DNA from: Chitinophagaceae bacterium | GTDB lineage: Bacteria; Bacteroidota; Bacteroidia; Chitinophagales; Chitinophagaceae | Assembly: GCA_016722465.1 (NCBI GenBank) | Contig: JADKJC010000002.1 | Coordinates: forward strand, 820,501 to 884,500 | Direction: 5' to 3' | Length of the DNA stretch: 64,000 nt | Shown: positions 63,226 to 64,000 of the stretch, one piece after another | Layout: each line of letters begins with the position of its first letter | Numbering within the stretch: position 1 is the first letter of the stretch | The notes under the pieces: model-generated | The model's database searches: none | Told to the model about the DNA's origin: nothing | The model's input: only the letters and a program-made list of their open reading frames with translations | Made by a program: the position numbers and the translations under genes

Positions 63226-64000
63226 TTAACGGCCGACCTTCTTTTTATTGGCCCAGTAAACCCCTGATAATATTACCAGCAGGCAGCCAACCTGTATCCA
63301 GCCAAAATTTTCTCCAAAATATATACCCCATGCAATGGCAACAAAAGGGATTCCGTAGGTAACCATGCTGGCAAAAATACCCCCGGCCCTTTTTACCAGC
63401 ATGTAAAATAATACGGTGGCAATGGCTGTGCCGCCGATACCCAATACCATGGCAGCACCCACTCCTTTTATAAACCCGGTTTCGTGAAATGGCAGGGAAA
63501 AGAATCCGGTAAATAACAATACACCCAGCGCAGGCAGTGCATTCAATGTTAATGCTACCGAAGCAATTTGTAACGAAGGCAGGTGTGATAAATATTTTGA
63601 TACCAGGTTTACATTAAAGCCATACATCACGGTTGCCAGTATGATGAGCAAAGGATATAGCAAACCATTGCTTTCTTTAATATGCCCCCTGCTTAGTAAT
63701 AACAAAATACTGCCAGTAAAAGCAATGATGATACCGATGACTTTATTGACCGGGGGTTTCCGGGCAAAGAACAACGCTCCTGTAATGATAACGAATATCG
63801 GGGTAAGGGAATTAAGCATTCCGGCCAATGAACTGTCCATACCCTGCTCCGCATAACAAAACAGGAAGGCCGGCAACAGGCTGCCTAATACGCCCGATAA
63901 AAACACCAGTGGCAATTTATTAACCGGGATTTTACGGAAGGAGCGGAAGGCAACCGGAAGCAACACCAACCCGGCAGCAACCATCCTGATGGCGGCTATA
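63226..64000 (-). CDS. EamA/DMT-family transporter, partial
   Basis: This is the C-terminal part of a drug/metabolite transporter, at least 258 residues, whose start lies beyond the window edge. Seven to eight transmembrane segments are seen. EamA features are SLLPAFLFCYAEQGMDSSLAGMLNSLTPIFVIITGALFF and, in the second half, VLFYMLVKRAGGIFASMVTYGIPFVAIAWG. Substrate is unknown. Confidence 0.88.
   Translation of the reverse strand, partial: IAAIRMVAAGLVLLPVAFRSFRKIPVNKLPLVFLSGVLGSLLPAFLFCYAEQGMDSSLAGMLNSLTPIFVIITGALFFARKPPVNKVIGIIIAFTGSILLLLSRGHIKESNGLLYPLLIILATVMYGFNVNLVSKYLSHLPSLQIASVALTLNALPALGVLLFTGFFSLPFHETGFIKGVGAAMVLGIGGTAIATVLFYMLVKRAGGIFASMVTYGIPFVAIAWGIYFGENFGWIQVGCLLVILSGVYWANKKKVGR

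Overview
The window looks like chromosomal DNA of a Bacteroidota bacterium, most likely a Chitinophagaceae-type organism. The lineage is inferred from content, not from any search. The pointers are: a MurF-Alr fusion, GldF/GldG, SprB-type repeats, LytTR signalling, YceI and DUF5777-like genes side by side, a MnmA and an LspA start closely preceded by Bacteroidota -7 boxes (TAnnTTTG), and many secreted or lipid-anchored proteins. Most of the window is ordinary core metabolism. I see no phage, insertion sequence, CRISPR array or rRNA operon. One tRNA gene (Ser, GGA) is present.

Layout. 0-5.7 kb: a small secreted protein, the cytochrome c assembly pair ccmC/ccmD-like, glutamate dehydrogenase, a LamG protein and a LysM protein. 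5.7-16.3 kb: an rRNA methyltransferase, a peptidase, a GH20 hexosaminidase plus ChbG-type deacetylase pair, a cytochrome-like lipoprotein, an HD protein, a B12-binding protein, gltX and a NodB-type deacetylase. 16.5-18 kb: tatD, then a compact cassette of tRNA-Ser, a GIY-YIG nuclease and two degenerate tRNA-Ser copies. 18-27 kb: lipoproteins, mnmA, and a co-directional cluster (SprB-repeat lipoprotein with a CH motif, c-type cytochrome, OB-fold, YceI, DUF5777-like barrel) that looks like an envelope redox unit. 27-38 kb: two isocitrate dehydrogenases of different subfamilies, an RMD1/YagE protein, a DUF1080 protein, a DOPA-dioxygenase-like enzyme, an M1 peptidase and a large adhesin-like lipoprotein. 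38-44 kb: thyA, a small four-helix-bundle gene, folA, a methyltransferase and the pntAA-pntAB-pntB transhydrogenase. 44-52 kb: a beta-helix protein, a crotonase, a SUMF1-like protein with a 23-residue-repeat partner, fumC and lspA. 52-64 kb: an ABC transporter plus LytS/LytTR operon, murF-alr, a TerC protein, gldG-gldF, a tiny proline-rich secreted protein and a partial EamA transporter.

Three patterns cut across the genes. (1) Short AT-rich DNA with an exact 7-bp period recurs at many places. It lies between genes and also in frame inside gltX and the RsmF-like gene. At thyA-folA two such arrays are inverted and frame a four-helix-bundle gene, so the whole inter-gene gap looks like one inserted unit. 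(2) The GIY-YIG gene sits between a real tRNA-Ser and a decayed copy. Both decayed copies carry a GC hairpin where the anticodon arm should be, which suggests a tRNA-associated selfish cassette. (3) At least six genes, four of them highly conserved (thyA, pntB, murF-alr, gldG), carry single-base indels, mostly in homopolymers. Sequencing error is the simplest explanation, so these genes should be read as probably intact in the organism.
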